Assembly: GCA_016716525.1 (NCBI GenBank)
Contig: JADJWE010000010.1
Coordinates: forward strand, 62,001-126,000
DNA length: 64,000 nucleotides
Direction of reading: 5' to 3'
DNA from: Candidatus Flexicrinis affinis
GTDB taxonomy: Bacteria; Chloroflexota; Anaerolineae; Aggregatilineales; Phototrophicaceae
Part shown: one piece after another, positions 25,287 through 37,439 of the stretch
How the letters are laid out: each line of letters starts with the position of its first letter
Position numbering within the stretch: position 1 is the first letter of the stretch
Translations under genes and position numbers: made by a program
The notes under the pieces: generated by a model
Database searches by the model: none
What the model was told of the DNA's origin: nothing
The model's input: the letters and a program-made list of their open reading frames with translations, nothing else

Positions 25287-27986
25287 TCAGTTCTGCGGCG
25301 TCGGCGTCCGGGTGATCGTCGGCGTGCGCGTGATGGTTGGCGTGCGTGACGGCGTCGCGGTCGGCGCGCGGGCCGTTTGTGTCGCGATGGCGTTGGCGGT
25401 CGCCTGTTCGCGGGCCTCTTGTGTCGCCGTGAGCTGTGCCTGACGGGTCAGCGTGCGCTCCACTATCGCCGTCGCTGTGACCGCCGTGGCCGTCGCGGTG
25501 GACGAGATCGACACGCGTTCGAGGCCGGCGCGGGCGTACAGCGCCAAGTTCTCGTCGGTGTCCTGCACACGATCGAGCACGCGCTGGTAATCGGTGCGCG
25601 CGTTGCCGAGCGAGCCTTGCGCCTCCCACCCTTGTGCGCGCAGCAGGCGAATCTCCGGCGAGTCAAACTCGGCCAGCGCCTGGGTTGCCGCTTCGACGGC
25701 ATCCGCCGGGAACCCGCGCTCGAGCAGGACGCGCGTGCGCACTTCGCCGTACGCCAGTCGCTGATCGCGCGTGAGGCTGCTTTCGGCCACACGCTGCAGC
25801 GCGCTGTTGGCGTCTGCGATGGCTTCCGTGCGCGCCTCCTCGTCCGATACGACCGTACCGGCGACCAGCGCGCGCGCTTCCATCAGGTAGAACACCGAGT
25901 CCGGCGCAGCCCGACTGCCCCTCAGCGCATCGGCATCAGCCAGCGCCGTGATGTAATCGCCCGCGGCGAAGGCGGCCTCCATGCGAAGCACCTGCAAGTC
26001 GAGTCGTTCGGGCACGATCGACAGCGCAGTGTTGAGGTCTTCCAGCGCGCGCGCATTCTCGCCCTGTTCGAGGTAGAGCGTCGCGCGTTCGGCCAGAATG
26101 TCCGCCGATTCGACACCCGGCACGCCGTCGTCGCGCAGGTCGGCATCAAGGGCCGCGGCATACGAGCCGAGCGCCAAGTCCGGGTTGCCTTCTTCGGCGC
26201 GCGCGTCGCCCAACCGGCGCAGTGCGCGCGGATCGTCCGGGAAGTACAGGCGGTACGTATCGTTCGCCAGCACCGCGTCGCCCGGCTTGCCGAGCGCCAG
26301 CGCGATGTCCATGCGCAGTTCGTGCGCGCGCCGCTCGTACGGGTTGATGTACAGCGCGTAGAATGCCTCGTAATCGGCGGCTTCGTAGTCGCCGCGCGCA
26401 GCAGTCCCGCCGCCAGTCGCCTCGGCGCGTGCGAAATAGATTTCGGCACGCAGCATGACGAGGTCGGTATTGAGCGCGAACTCGGGGATACGCTCGGTCA
26501 GCGTGCGCGGAATTTCAAGCGTATCGAGCGCGTCCTGATACAGCCCTTGCGCCAAATACGACCGCGCGATGATCAGATAGCCCTGTGCATAACGCGGGTC
26601 GAAGTCCAGCGCGGCTTGTGCGCGTTCGCGTGCGACCTCGAAATTCGCGCCACCCCCGCCCCCGCGCGACAATCCACGCAGCAGTTCGGCCTCAGCGAAT
26701 CCGAGGTCGATCAGCGCCTTGAACTGCGGCCGGTCCGAGGCGGTCGTGTCGGCTTCGAGACGCTCCTCGCCTTCGTTCAGCACGTTGAACGCCTCGTCGA
26801 ATTTGCCAGCGCGGGCCAGCGCGATGGCGTTGAAGTAGTACTGGTTTGGGCTGTAGTTCCCGCGCGAGACCAGCGCGCGTTCGGCGTCCAGCGTGGGGAG
26901 CGCCTCATCGATCATCCCGCGGTCGAGCATCGCCACGGCGTTGGGCATGCCGCCGTCCAACGGGACGGGGAGGTACCGCTGCGTGGGCCGCGGCGTGACG
27001 TTGGGTTGTCCCACTGGCGAGATGGTCAGCGGCAGCGTGGGGCTGGGCGTAAACGTCGGGAGGCGCGTGACGTCACGTGTGGCGGTCGGCGTCGGCGTGA
27101 AGCCGGGCGTATAGGTCGGCGTATTGGTCGGCGTGCGGCTTGGCACGATGGTGCGCCGGCCGAGGATGATGCGCTGCGCGTCCGGGTTGGTCGCCAGTAT
27201 GTAGACGGCGATGAACGCCAACGTCAGCACGAAGCCGGCGACCGCGCCCCAAATCTGCGCGCGCAGGCGCCACACGTCGGCCTCGCCAGCACGCCCGCGG
27301 CTTTTGACCGTCCACTGCGCGGAAAGCGCCGCGGCGGGCCGTTCTTGCAGGAGGCGCTGGGCGAGAAACTCGGCATCGGCGGCGGCCTTCTCGACAAACG
27401 CGCTGTCGGGCACCGGCACGCCGGGGACGTTCGGGTTGATCGCGGGCGGCGTTCCGGCCGGTGCGGGTGTCGGTGCGGCCGGCGGCGGAGCCTCAACCGG
27501 GCGCGGCGCGGGCCGGTCGGCCAGCGATTGCAGGCGCTTGACCGAACCTGTTGTGGTCGGTGTGGCGGGCGGTGGTTCGGCGGGTGGCTGATCGCTGAAC
27601 AGCGCGTCGAGTTCGGCGTCGGTCGGTTTCGGTCCCAGCTTACGGATTCCGCCGGTGGTCGTCGGTGTCGCGGGCGGAAGATCGGGGGCCGGGGCGGGCG
27701 GCGCAGGCGGCGAATCGCCATGCGCGGTCGCCATGAGTTTGGCCGGGTCGACACCCAATGCCTTGACGGCCTGCAAGGCGAGCGTGTTGTTCGGCTCGAT
27801 CTCCAGCGCGCGCCGCAGCGAGAGCAGACGCGCCTTCTTGTCGTCGGTCACGCTGGCGAGAAACAGGAGCGCCTGCACGTCGCGCGGGTTGGCTTGAATC
27901 GCCTGCGTCAACAGCCGGCGCGCCTCGTCGAAATTGCGGGCTTTCGCCGCTGCTATGCCTTGTTCGCGCAGTTCGTCGCCGGACAT
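25287..27986 (-). CDS. Large TPR protein with one membrane segment and Thr/Pro-rich linkers
   Basis: An 899-residue protein. Residues 1-75 hold cytoplasmic TPR-like helices (EARRLLTQAIQANPRDVQAL). A long Pro/Ala/Thr-rich linker with two PPATPTTTG repeats leads to one membrane segment (about 247-266, IWGAVAGFVLTLAFIAVYIL). After a second Thr/Pro linker (TPTNTPTYTPGFTPTPT) there are many external TPR repeats (about 360-830) with recurrent A-x3-Y/L patterns. The C-terminal tail is Thr/Arg/Pro-rich (TPTITRTPT). TPR arrays bind proteins, so a scaffold at the membrane is plausible, but no partner is evident. It has no neighbouring gene on its strand within 250 bases upstream. Confidence 0.82.
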   Translation of the reverse strand: MSGDELREQGIAAAKARNFDEARRLLTQAIQANPRDVQALLFLASVTDDKKARLLSLRRALEIEPNNTLALQAVKALGVDPAKLMATAHGDSPPAPPAPAPDLPPATPTTTGGIRKLGPKPTDAELDALFSDQPPAEPPPATPTTTGSVKRLQSLADRPAPRPVEAPPPAAPTPAPAGTPPAINPNVPGVPVPDSAFVEKAAADAEFLAQRLLQERPAAALSAQWTVKSRGRAGEADVWRLRAQIWGAVAGFVLTLAFIAVYILATNPDAQRIILGRRTIVPSRTPTNTPTYTPGFTPTPTATRDVTRLPTFTPSPTLPLTISPVGQPNVTPRPTQRYLPVPLDGGMPNAVAMLDRGMIDEALPTLDAERALVSRGNYSPNQYYFNAIALARAGKFDEAFNVLNEGEERLEADTTASDRPQFKALIDLGFAEAELLRGLSRGGGGGANFEVARERAQAALDFDPRYAQGYLIIARSYLAQGLYQDALDTLEIPRTLTERIPEFALNTDLVMLRAEIYFARAEATGGGTAARGDYEAADYEAFYALYINPYERRAHELRMDIALALGKPGDAVLANDTYRLYFPDDPRALRRLGDARAEEGNPDLALGSYAAALDADLRDDGVPGVESADILAERATLYLEQGENARALEDLNTALSIVPERLDLQVLRMEAAFAAGDYITALADADALRGSRAAPDSVFYLMEARALVAGTVVSDEEARTEAIADANSALQRVAESSLTRDQRLAYGEVRTRVLLERGFPADAVEAATQALAEFDSPEIRLLRAQGWEAQGSLGNARTDYQRVLDRVQDTDENLALYARAGLERVSISSTATATAVTATAIVERTLTRQAQLTATQEAREQATANAIATQTARAPTATPSRTPTITRTPTITRTPTPQN

Positions 27987-28059
27987 GCCGCCCTCATCGT
28001 GCGAGTGTCTCCGCGATTCAGTATAGCCGATCCGCGACCGACGCGAAAATTAAGGCAGA

Positions 28060-28242
28060 GCCTGCGGAGGCTTCGCCTGTACTCCTCTACAAGGGGCACG
28101 CACCCCTTCTCTACCTCACCCCCCAAACCCCCTCTCCATGGCCATGGAGAGGGGGAGTCGAGCAGCGCGAGACGGGGGTGAGGTAATTGGAGCCGGTCAT
28201 CTGACAACTGACAACTGACCCCTGACGACTGCCCTTTAGCGG
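28060..28242. repeat. Intergenic repeats between TPR protein and ornithine aminotransferase
   Basis: A degraded family A fragment (CTGCGGAGGCTTCGCCTG and AAGGGGCACGCACCCCTT near 28066-28110) sits next to a full family C element at 28114-28183: CCTCACCCC, an inner CTCCATGGCCATGGAG palindrome, GGAGTCGAGCAGCGCGAGA and GGGGGTGAGG. No gene is seen. Confidence 0.65.
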
Positions 28243-29445
28243 CTAGTCCGCCATCAGCACCTTTTCGATGCGATCGAACGCCCAGTCGATGTCGTCTTTG
28301 GTGATCGTCAGCGGCGGGGCGAAGCGGATGACATTGTCGTGCGTCTCTTTGCACAGCAGACCCTCGTCCTTGAGAGCCTCGCAGAAGCGCCGCGCGCCGC
28401 CCGCCGAGTCGTGCAGTTCGACGCCGATCAGCAGGCCGCGGCCGCGCACTTCTTTGATGTGCGGCGACTCGATCCGGCGCAGGCGGCCCATCAGGTATTC
28501 GCCCTGAACGGCGGCGTTCTCGATCAGGTTTTCCTCGACCAGCACCTTGAGCGCGGCGCGGGCGACGGCGGCGGCCAGCGGGTTGCCGCCGAAGGTCGAG
28601 CCGTGGTCGCCGGGGTTGAAGACATCCATCACGGCCTTGTCGGCCAGCATCGCGCTCACCGGGTAGAAACCACCCGACAGCGCCTTGCCGATGGTCACGA
28701 TGTCGGCACGGACGCCGTCGTACTGCTGTGCGAACAGCTTGCCGGTACGGCCGAGGCCGCTCTGCACCTCGTCGGTGACCAGCAGCACGTTGTTGGCCGT
28801 GCAGATTTCGCGCACGCGCTTCAGGTAGCCATCGGGCGGGACGATCACACCGCCTTCGCCCTGAATCGGCTCGACGATGAAGGCGACCGTGTTCGGGGTA
28901 ATGGCCGCGGCGAGCGCATCGGCGTCGCCGAATAGGATCATCTTGAAGCCGGGCGTGAACGGCCCGAAGCCGTCCTTGTACTGCGCTTCCGGCGAGAAGC
29001 TGATAATGGAGATGGTGCGGCCAGCAAAGTTGCCATCGCACACGATGATCTCAGCCTGCCCCTCGGGCACGCCCTTGACCTTATAGCCCCACTTGCGGGC
29101 GGCCTTGAGCGCCGTCTCGACAGCCTCCGCGCCGCTGTTCATCGGCAACATCTTCTCGTACCCGGTCAGTTCGCACAGTTCCTTCGCCATCAACGGGTAC
29201 TGATCGTTGCGGAAGGCGCGGCTGGTCAGCGGGAGTTTGGCAGCTTGATCGGTCAGCGCCTTGAGAATCGTCGGATGCGCGTGGCCCTGATTGACGGCCG
29301 AATAGGCGCTCAGAAAGTCGAGATAACGTCGGCCTTCGACATCCCACACCCAGATCCCCTGGCCGCGCTCAAGCACGACGTTCAGCGGCTTGTAGTTCTT
29401 GGCCCCGTATTTGGCTTCGAGGTCGATGTAGTCCTGCGTATTCAC
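28243..29445 (-). CDS. rocD: Ornithine aminotransferase (ornithine-oxo-acid transaminase)
   Basis: A 400-residue class III PLP aminotransferase that converts ornithine and 2-oxoglutarate to glutamate semialdehyde and glutamate. The PLP lysine is Lys254 in TIGKALSGGFYP; Asp225 in TDEVQSGLGRTG binds the pyridine nitrogen. SAYSAVNQGHAHP near residue 46 and VEPIQGEGGVIVPP around 191 are strongly like ornithine aminotransferases. Start: GTG at 29445 with AAGGA eight bases upstream; the frame remains open further 5' but would run into the tRNA gene region on the other strand. No other arginine or proline gene is adjacent. Confidence 0.92.
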   Translation of the reverse strand: MNTQDYIDLEAKYGAKNYKPLNVVLERGQGIWVWDVEGRRYLDFLSAYSAVNQGHAHPTILKALTDQAAKLPLTSRAFRNDQYPLMAKELCELTGYEKMLPMNSGAEAVETALKAARKWGYKVKGVPEGQAEIIVCDGNFAGRTISIISFSPEAQYKDGFGPFTPGFKMILFGDADALAAAITPNTVAFIVEPIQGEGGVIVPPDGYLKRVREICTANNVLLVTDEVQSGLGRTGKLFAQQYDGVRADIVTIGKALSGGFYPVSAMLADKAVMDVFNPGDHGSTFGGNPLAAAVARAALKVLVEENLIENAAVQGEYLMGRLRRIESPHIKEVRGRGLLIGVELHDSAGGARRFCEALKDEGLLCKETHDNVIRFAPPLTITKDDIDWAFDRIEKVLMAD

Positions 29446-29579
29446 TGCCGATCCTTTGCGTATTGAGACGGTCGGGATGCCCGGGTCTTGGACAGGCGGG
29501 TATTGTAGCATGAGCCGCGGGTGAATCGTCAGGGCGCACCCCCGCCGTAAGTTGACCGCTGAACGACGCCGCGATGTTC

Positions 29580-29588
29580 TGCTATAAT
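29580..29588 (+). promoter_or_regulatory. Extended -10 promoter element of the tRNA-Ser gene
   Basis: TGCTATAAT is a perfect extended -10 box and lies 11 bases before the first base of the tRNA. The -35 region is weak, as is common when an extended -10 is present. Confidence 0.55.
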
Positions 29589-29599
29589 GCGAACGCAGG

Positions 29600-29684
29600 G
29601 GAGAGGTCGCATAGTGGACTAGTGCGCTCGCCTGGAACGCGAGTATGGGTAACACCATCGCGGGTTCGAATCCCGCCCTCTCCG
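29600..29684 (+). tRNA. tRNA-Ser, anticodon GGA
   Basis: An 85-base class II tRNA. Acceptor GGAGAGG pairs with CCTCTCC (29677-29683), with discriminator G at 29684. The anticodon stem CTCGC/GCGAG encloses the seven-base loop CTGGAAC with anticodon GGA, which reads UCC and UCU codons. A long variable arm (TATGGGTAACACCATC) is typical of tRNA-Ser, and the T arm is CGGG-TTCGAAT-CCCG. The 3' CCA is not encoded. It stands alone, with no neighbouring tRNA. Confidence 0.95.
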
Positions 29685-29874
29685 CACTTGAATGACGTGA
29701 CGAGTGTCGAGTCCCGAGTGATCAGGGGCCAGCACTCGTTTTGTTTTCAAGCGCATTAACCGCCCGATCTGCGGCATCGCAGAGTCTGCGTCATAATAGG
29801 ACCATCGGATTTACACACTGTGGAATTGCGCCGCATCCACCCTATGCGACGGGATACGCAGCGAGGGTTGAGCC

Positions 29875-30513
29875 ATGACTCCTTTATCGCGCGAGCACAT
29901 CACCCGCGAAGCCCTGCGCCTGATCGACGCCGAGGGCCTCGACGCGCTGTCGATGCGCAAACTCGGCAAGGCGATGGGCGTCGACGCCAAAGCGATGTAC
30001 TACTACTTCCCCCACAAAGAGGCCCTGATCGCCGGCGTATTGGAGTCGGCGTTCGCGCAGATGGACTTGCCGCCGGTCCTGCAGGGGTCCTGGAAATCAC
30101 AGCTGCGGCAGATCGCCATCGCGTATGCCAAGCTGGTCGGAGAACATCCGAATCTGCTGCCGTTCCTGATGACGCTCGACGGCTCGATCCCGGTCGTGTT
30201 TCAGATTGTCGAACGGATCGTCGCCGCGCTCAAGGACACCGGCCTGAAAGCGCGCAGCATCTTCCAGATCGTCGATCTGTTTGCCAGCTTCGTTCCGACG
30301 TTCACGTTGTCGGTACAGCGCGAGGTCAGCACGGCCGAGCAGGTCTATGCGCGGGTCATGGCCTTACCCACAGGCGAGTTCTCTGCCGTGCAATCGCTGC
30401 TGAAGGGGTTGTCGATCGAGGAACTGGACGAGGATTTCGAGTATCAGCTCGAGACCGTGCTGCTGGGGATCGAAGAGCGCATCCGCAAGGAAACGATCAT
30501 CATGCGGAGCTGA
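29875..30513 (+). CDS. TetR/AcrR-family transcriptional regulator
   Basis: A 212-residue regulator. The N-terminal helix-turn-helix is clear (ITREALRLIDAEGLDALSMRKLGKAMGVDAKAMYYYFPHKEAL). The C-terminal ligand-binding domain (about 60-212) is helical and has no recognisable specificity. The downstream TPR gene is convergent and ends 4 bases after this stop; upstream lies the tRNA. Its target operon cannot be identified from the window. Confidence 0.88.
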   Translation: MTPLSREHITREALRLIDAEGLDALSMRKLGKAMGVDAKAMYYYFPHKEALIAGVLESAFAQMDLPPVLQGSWKSQLRQIAIAYAKLVGEHPNLLPFLMTLDGSIPVVFQIVERIVAALKDTGLKARSIFQIVDLFASFVPTFTLSVQREVSTAEQVYARVMALPTGEFSAVQSLLKGLSIEELDEDFEYQLETVLLGIEERIRKETIIMRS

Positions 30514-30517
30514 CGCA

Positions 30518-31045
30518 CTACGCCGTCCCGCTGTCCGGCTTGAGCAGCGCGCGGGCGGCGTCCAGCGCGGCGCGTGACGACTCGATCAACTCCGGGTTGC
30601 CGCCGGCGATGCGCTTGCGGAGCGCCGCTTCGAAATACGGGACGGCCTCGGCCACCTCGCCGCGCTCGACCAGAAATTTGCCCCAGTGCTGATAGGCGTA
30701 GTCCTCGTACACTCGGTAGCGTTCGCACAGGCTGAGCGCCATCTGCAGCACGTCCTCGGCGTCCTGAATCTGCCCTGCATACTGCAGCGCGATCCCGAGT
30801 CGCAGCGTATTGACTGCCTCCAGCTTGCGCAAATTCGCCGAGCGGCACAGCTCGACCGCCTGCTTGAAATACGGGATCGCCCGCGCCGGGTCGGACGACT
30901 GCCGGTAGTAGGTGCCGATCTGCGCCAGCATGCGCACCTTACCCTCCGGCGTGCGCAGCGCGGCGAGCTGGTTCTCCGCCAGTTCGATGTGCGGAATAAG
31001 GGTGTCGTCGTTGACGATCGGGTCGCGCTGGAAGGGTACGAGCAT
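30518..31045 (-). CDS. Small TPR-repeat protein
   Basis: A 175-residue soluble protein made of about four tetratricopeptide repeats, with helices such as IGTYYRQSSDPARAIPYFKQAVELCRSAN, LRLGIALQYAGQIQDAEDVLQMALSLCER and HWGKFLVERGEVAEAVPYFEAAL. TPRs mediate protein-protein contact. GGGAGG upstream supports the ATG at 31045. It is divergent from the glycine acetyltransferase-like gene. No partner is evident. Confidence 0.78.
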   Translation of the reverse strand: MLVPFQRDPIVNDDTLIPHIELAENQLAALRTPEGKVRMLAQIGTYYRQSSDPARAIPYFKQAVELCRSANLRKLEAVNTLRLGIALQYAGQIQDAEDVLQMALSLCERYRVYEDYAYQHWGKFLVERGEVAEAVPYFEAALRKRIAGGNPELIESSRAALDAARALLKPDSGTA

Positions 31046-31142
31046 CGGGGCGGCCTCCCATGGGGTCTCGGTGTCCCACTAGACTACCGCGAATCGCGCC
31101 AATGGATGCAGTACAATCGGCGGCATTCACGGAGGACGACTT

Positions 31143-32318
31143 ATGGCGACGCTCGACTTCTTGACCGAACAGCTTGACGATTTGCGCGCGCAGGGGTTGT
31201 ACAACACCATCCGCACCATCGACAGCCCGATGGATGGCCGGATTGTGGTGGATGGCAAGCCGGTGCTCAACTTCTGCGCGAACAACTACCTCGGCCTCGC
31301 GAACCATCCGCGCCTGCGCGAGGCGGCCAAACGCGCCATCGACGCCTACGGCATCGGGCCGGGGGCGGTGCGCACCATCGCCGGCACGATGAGCCTACAC
31401 GTCCAGCTTGAGCAGCGCCTCGCCGAGTTCAAAGGGGCCGAGGCAGTCATCACGCTGCAAAGCGGATTTACCGCCAACCTCGCCGCGATTCCCTCGCTGG
31501 TCGGCAAAGGCGACGTGATCTTCAGCGATGCGCTCAACCACGCCAGCATCATCGACGGGTGCCGCCTCAGCCGCGCACAGATCGTCGCCTATGCGCACAA
31601 CGACGTGGACGACTTGCGCCGCAAGATCGCCGAGACGACCGAGTATGGCCGGCGGTTGATCGTCAGTGACGGCGTGTTCAGCATGGACGGCGACATCGCG
31701 CCGCTGCCGGCGCTGGTCGAGGTCGCCCGCGAGCACGACATTCTGCTGATGGTGGACGACGCCCACGGCGAAGGCGTGCTGGGTCGCGGCGGGCGCGGCA
31801 TCGTGGATCACTTCGGCCTGCACGGTCAGGTCGACATCGAGGTCGGCACGATGTCGAAGGCGTTCGGCGTGATGGGCGGCATCGTGGCGGGCCGGCGCGA
31901 GATCGTCGAGTGGCTGCGGCAGCGGGCGCGCCCGTTCCTGTTTAGCAGCGCGGTGACCGTGCCGGACGCCGCGGCGTGCCTCGAAGCCGTCGATCTGCTC
32001 GAAGAATCCGACGAGTTGGTGCAGCGCTTGTGGGCGAACGCCGCGTTCCTCAAAGACGCGCTGAAGGGCATGGGCTTCGACACGGGCCGCAGCCAAACGC
32101 CGATTATCCCGGTCATGCTGGGCGAGGCGCCGCTGGCGCAGCAGTTCAGCCGCGCGTTGTTCGAACACGGCGTGTTCGCGATGGCGATCGGCTTCCCGAC
32201 GGTCGCACGGGGTGCGGCGCGCATCCGCGTGATGAACACCGCGGCGCACACGCAGACCGATCTCGAAGAGGCGCTGGCGGCGTTCGAGGCCGTGGGCAAG
32301 CAGCTCGGCGTCATTTAG
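31143..32318 (+). CDS. Glycine C-acetyltransferase / 8-amino-7-oxononanoate synthase family enzyme
   Basis: A 391-residue alpha-oxoamine synthase. It joins an acyl-CoA to an amino acid with loss of CO2 in the cytoplasm. The PLP lysine is Lys239 in GTMSKAFGV; NFCANNYLGLANHP near 43-56, SDALNHASIIDG and DDAHGEGVLGRGGRG are family hallmarks. The sequence is closest in feel to glycine C-acetyltransferase (2-amino-3-oxobutyrate CoA ligase), which works with threonine dehydrogenase, but BioF-like activity cannot be excluded. No threonine dehydrogenase or biotin gene lies nearby. Called as kbl-like, with substrate open. Confidence 0.88.
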   Translation: MATLDFLTEQLDDLRAQGLYNTIRTIDSPMDGRIVVDGKPVLNFCANNYLGLANHPRLREAAKRAIDAYGIGPGAVRTIAGTMSLHVQLEQRLAEFKGAEAVITLQSGFTANLAAIPSLVGKGDVIFSDALNHASIIDGCRLSRAQIVAYAHNDVDDLRRKIAETTEYGRRLIVSDGVFSMDGDIAPLPALVEVAREHDILLMVDDAHGEGVLGRGGRGIVDHFGLHGQVDIEVGTMSKAFGVMGGIVAGRREIVEWLRQRARPFLFSSAVTVPDAAACLEAVDLLEESDELVQRLWANAAFLKDALKGMGFDTGRSQTPIIPVMLGEAPLAQQFSRALFEHGVFAMAIGFPTVARGAARIRVMNTAAHTQTDLEEALAAFEAVGKQLGVI

Positions 32319-32702
32319 GGACGTGATGAGTCTTGAGTGCTGCGTGCTGAGGAAGCGCAGAAGCCGCCACAGAGAACGCGCGAGCGCACAAAGACGGCTG
32401 ATAAGGGCGACCCGCCGCGCCCCCTGACGAACTGTACGTCAAACCCCAACGGAAAGAAACCTCACCCCAAACCCCTCTCCCGAAGAGAGGGGTTTTCGGA
32501 ATCCTGCGCGTGTCTTGCTCCGCTCTCCTCGGGAGAGGGGCCGGGGGTGAGGTTGGTTTCGGGCCGATGGCGACGGCGGGATTGTGTTGAAATTCCCCGC
32601 GTCACCGGACGGGGCATGCCTCGTCCCTGGCACACCGCGACGATGTGCGATGCGCCAAATACCCGCTCTGCTAACTGACGACTGACTGCTGACGACTTTC
32701 TC
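32319..32702. repeat. Intergenic repeats between the glycine acetyltransferase-like gene and carB
   Basis: A family C element spans about 32461-32553 (CCTCACCCCAAACCCCTCTCCCG ... GGGAGAGGGGCCGGGGGTGAGG as outer arms). Family B linkers follow: GGCACACCGCGACGATGTGCGATGCG at 32629-32654. Near the left end there is an AAAGACGGCTGATAAGGGCGACCCGCCGCG fragment. No gene is supported. Confidence 0.6.
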
Positions 32703-35903
<3,201 letters not shown>

Positions 35904-36562
35904 GGGCGGGTGGATGTCCCTCGGTGGTTTTCCGGGGGCGATTCTCGCACAGAGTCGGGCGAGGGTCAATTGCCCTCACCGTTCGCGCGGCGGCGTGCCG
36001 TGTCGGTCGCTGCGAAGAAATGAACGCTTGAACCACGGAGGACACAGAGCTCACAGAGGGAAAGGAGCGCACAGAGAGGACCGGCTGCTTGCGCGTTTTC
36101 CGCATGTGTCGTGGCGATGTCGTCGGGACAGGGCGCGTGTCGTGCGATGTAGGACGGTGACCCCGAACACGGCACCGCCGTGTCCCTGCTCACACGCGCG
36201 GAATGACGCGTTGGCGAGGATCCGCGCGCGGCGGACGCGATGTGATGTATTGCGTCCCAACCACCCTGCGGTGATACGCGCGTAGATCACGACGGGCGAC
36301 CCGCCGCGTCGCCCCTACAGACCGTCTCTGTGATCTCCCCGTTCTCCGTGGCCTCTGTGCCCGCTTTTGCCCTTCCCTCATCCCTCCACTTTTGGGGAGT
36401 AGCCGCGCACCCGCCGGCGCGCTATGCTGATGCGATGTGTCCATGATGGGAGAGGGAGGTGCAGCCATGTCCATTCACGCTCAGCATCGTATCGACGACC
36501 GCCCGCGGATGCACCGCACCCGCCTCACACAGTAACGACACGACACGAGGACAAAACTCCAC
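35904..36562. repeat. Long intergenic region with family B palindromes
   Basis: This 659-base gap between divergent carB and the methyltransferase gene contains several palindromic fragments: ACACGGCACCGCCGTGTCC near 36166-36184, GGACGCGATGTGATGTATTGCGTCCC near 36234-36258, and GGGCGACCCGCCGCGTCGCCCCTAC at 36294-36318. Spacer phrases such as CACAGAGG(A/G)... recur here and in the gaps near 2160 and 45000. No coding signal stands out. Confidence 0.55.
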
Positions 36563-37345
36563 ATGGCTTACTTTGACGAAGCCGAGCTGTACTCTGGATT
36601 TGCGGCCGAGATGTGGGCCGCGTACGACGAAAAAGGCTGGGATCACGCCTACTACAAGGCGGCCATCCTCGCCAACGGCGGCCCCGCGCTCGACATCGGG
36701 TGCGGCACCGGCCGGCTGTTGCGCAGCTATCTTCAGGCCGGTATGGACGTCGACGGAGTCGACATCTCCGCCGACATGCTCGCTCACTGCAAGCGGCTCG
36801 CTGCCGCGCAAGGCCTGCGCGAGCCGACCCTCTATCATCAGCCGATGCAGGCGCTAGACATCCCGCGCCGCTATGCGACGATCTACATCCCGTGCGGCAG
36901 CCTCGCCTGCGTGATGGAGCGCGACGAAGTGCGCGAGACTCTGCGCCGGTTCCGCCAGCATCTCGAACCCGGCGGCGAGCTGGTGTTCAACCTGTTCATC
37001 GAGGAAGAGCAGACGGCCGGCAAGACGTTCCCGTCCGAGTGGGTGAGCTGGACGAAGGCCGACCTGCCGGACGGGCGCAAGCTGCAGGTCGACCGCCGCG
37101 TGATGAAGGCCGATCGTATCGATCAGGCCGTGACCGAACACCGGCGCTACCGCATCTACGACGGCGACACGCTCGTCCACGAGGAGACGCGCACCGGCGG
37201 TTATCGCTGGTACACGCACAACGAGGCGCTGTGGATGCTGGAGGCCAACGGCTTTCGCGTCGAGAAGGTCAACGGCGACTACAAAGACGAGCCGTTCAGC
37301 GAGAAGCACACCGGCACGATGGTGATCCACGCGCGGCCGGTGTAA
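36563..37345 (+). CDS. SAM-dependent methyltransferase (class I)
   Basis: A 260-residue protein with a Rossmann methyltransferase fold. Motif I is ALDIGCGTGRLL (residues 42-53), the acidic residue of motif II is in VDGVDISADML, and motif IV-like sequence is YIPCGSLACVM. The C-terminal part (from FNLFIEEEQ) is a beta-rich cap similar to methyltransferases acting on small molecules. The substrate is not deducible. It ends at a strong hairpin shared with the convergent hydrolase gene. Confidence 0.87.
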   Translation: MAYFDEAELYSGFAAEMWAAYDEKGWDHAYYKAAILANGGPALDIGCGTGRLLRSYLQAGMDVDGVDISADMLAHCKRLAAAQGLREPTLYHQPMQALDIPRRYATIYIPCGSLACVMERDEVRETLRRFRQHLEPGGELVFNLFIEEEQTAGKTFPSEWVSWTKADLPDGRKLQVDRRVMKADRIDQAVTEHRRYRIYDGDTLVHEETRTGGYRWYTHNEALWMLEANGFRVEKVNGDYKDEPFSEKHTGTMVIHARPV

Positions 37346-37371
37346 ACAGACAGTACGCCACCGACGAGATA

Positions 37372-37414
37372 ACGTTTGAAGCGGGCGATCGGTCAGGTCG
37401 CCCGCTTCAAACGT
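37372..37414. terminator. Strong bidirectional terminator-type hairpin
   Basis: A 17-bp perfect stem (arm ACGTTTGAAGCGGGCGA) with a 9-base loop between the convergent methyltransferase and hydrolase genes. The two ends read AAAC and GTTT, giving short A/T tracts inside the base of the stem. Confidence 0.65.
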
Positions 37415-37439
37415 CTGCACGTTGTGAGAGCCGCCGCGG

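Noticed and set aside
25377..28181. 934-codon forward frame opposite the large TPR gene
   Set aside because: Arg-rich sequence without motifs; the reverse TPR protein has clear repeats and a membrane segment.
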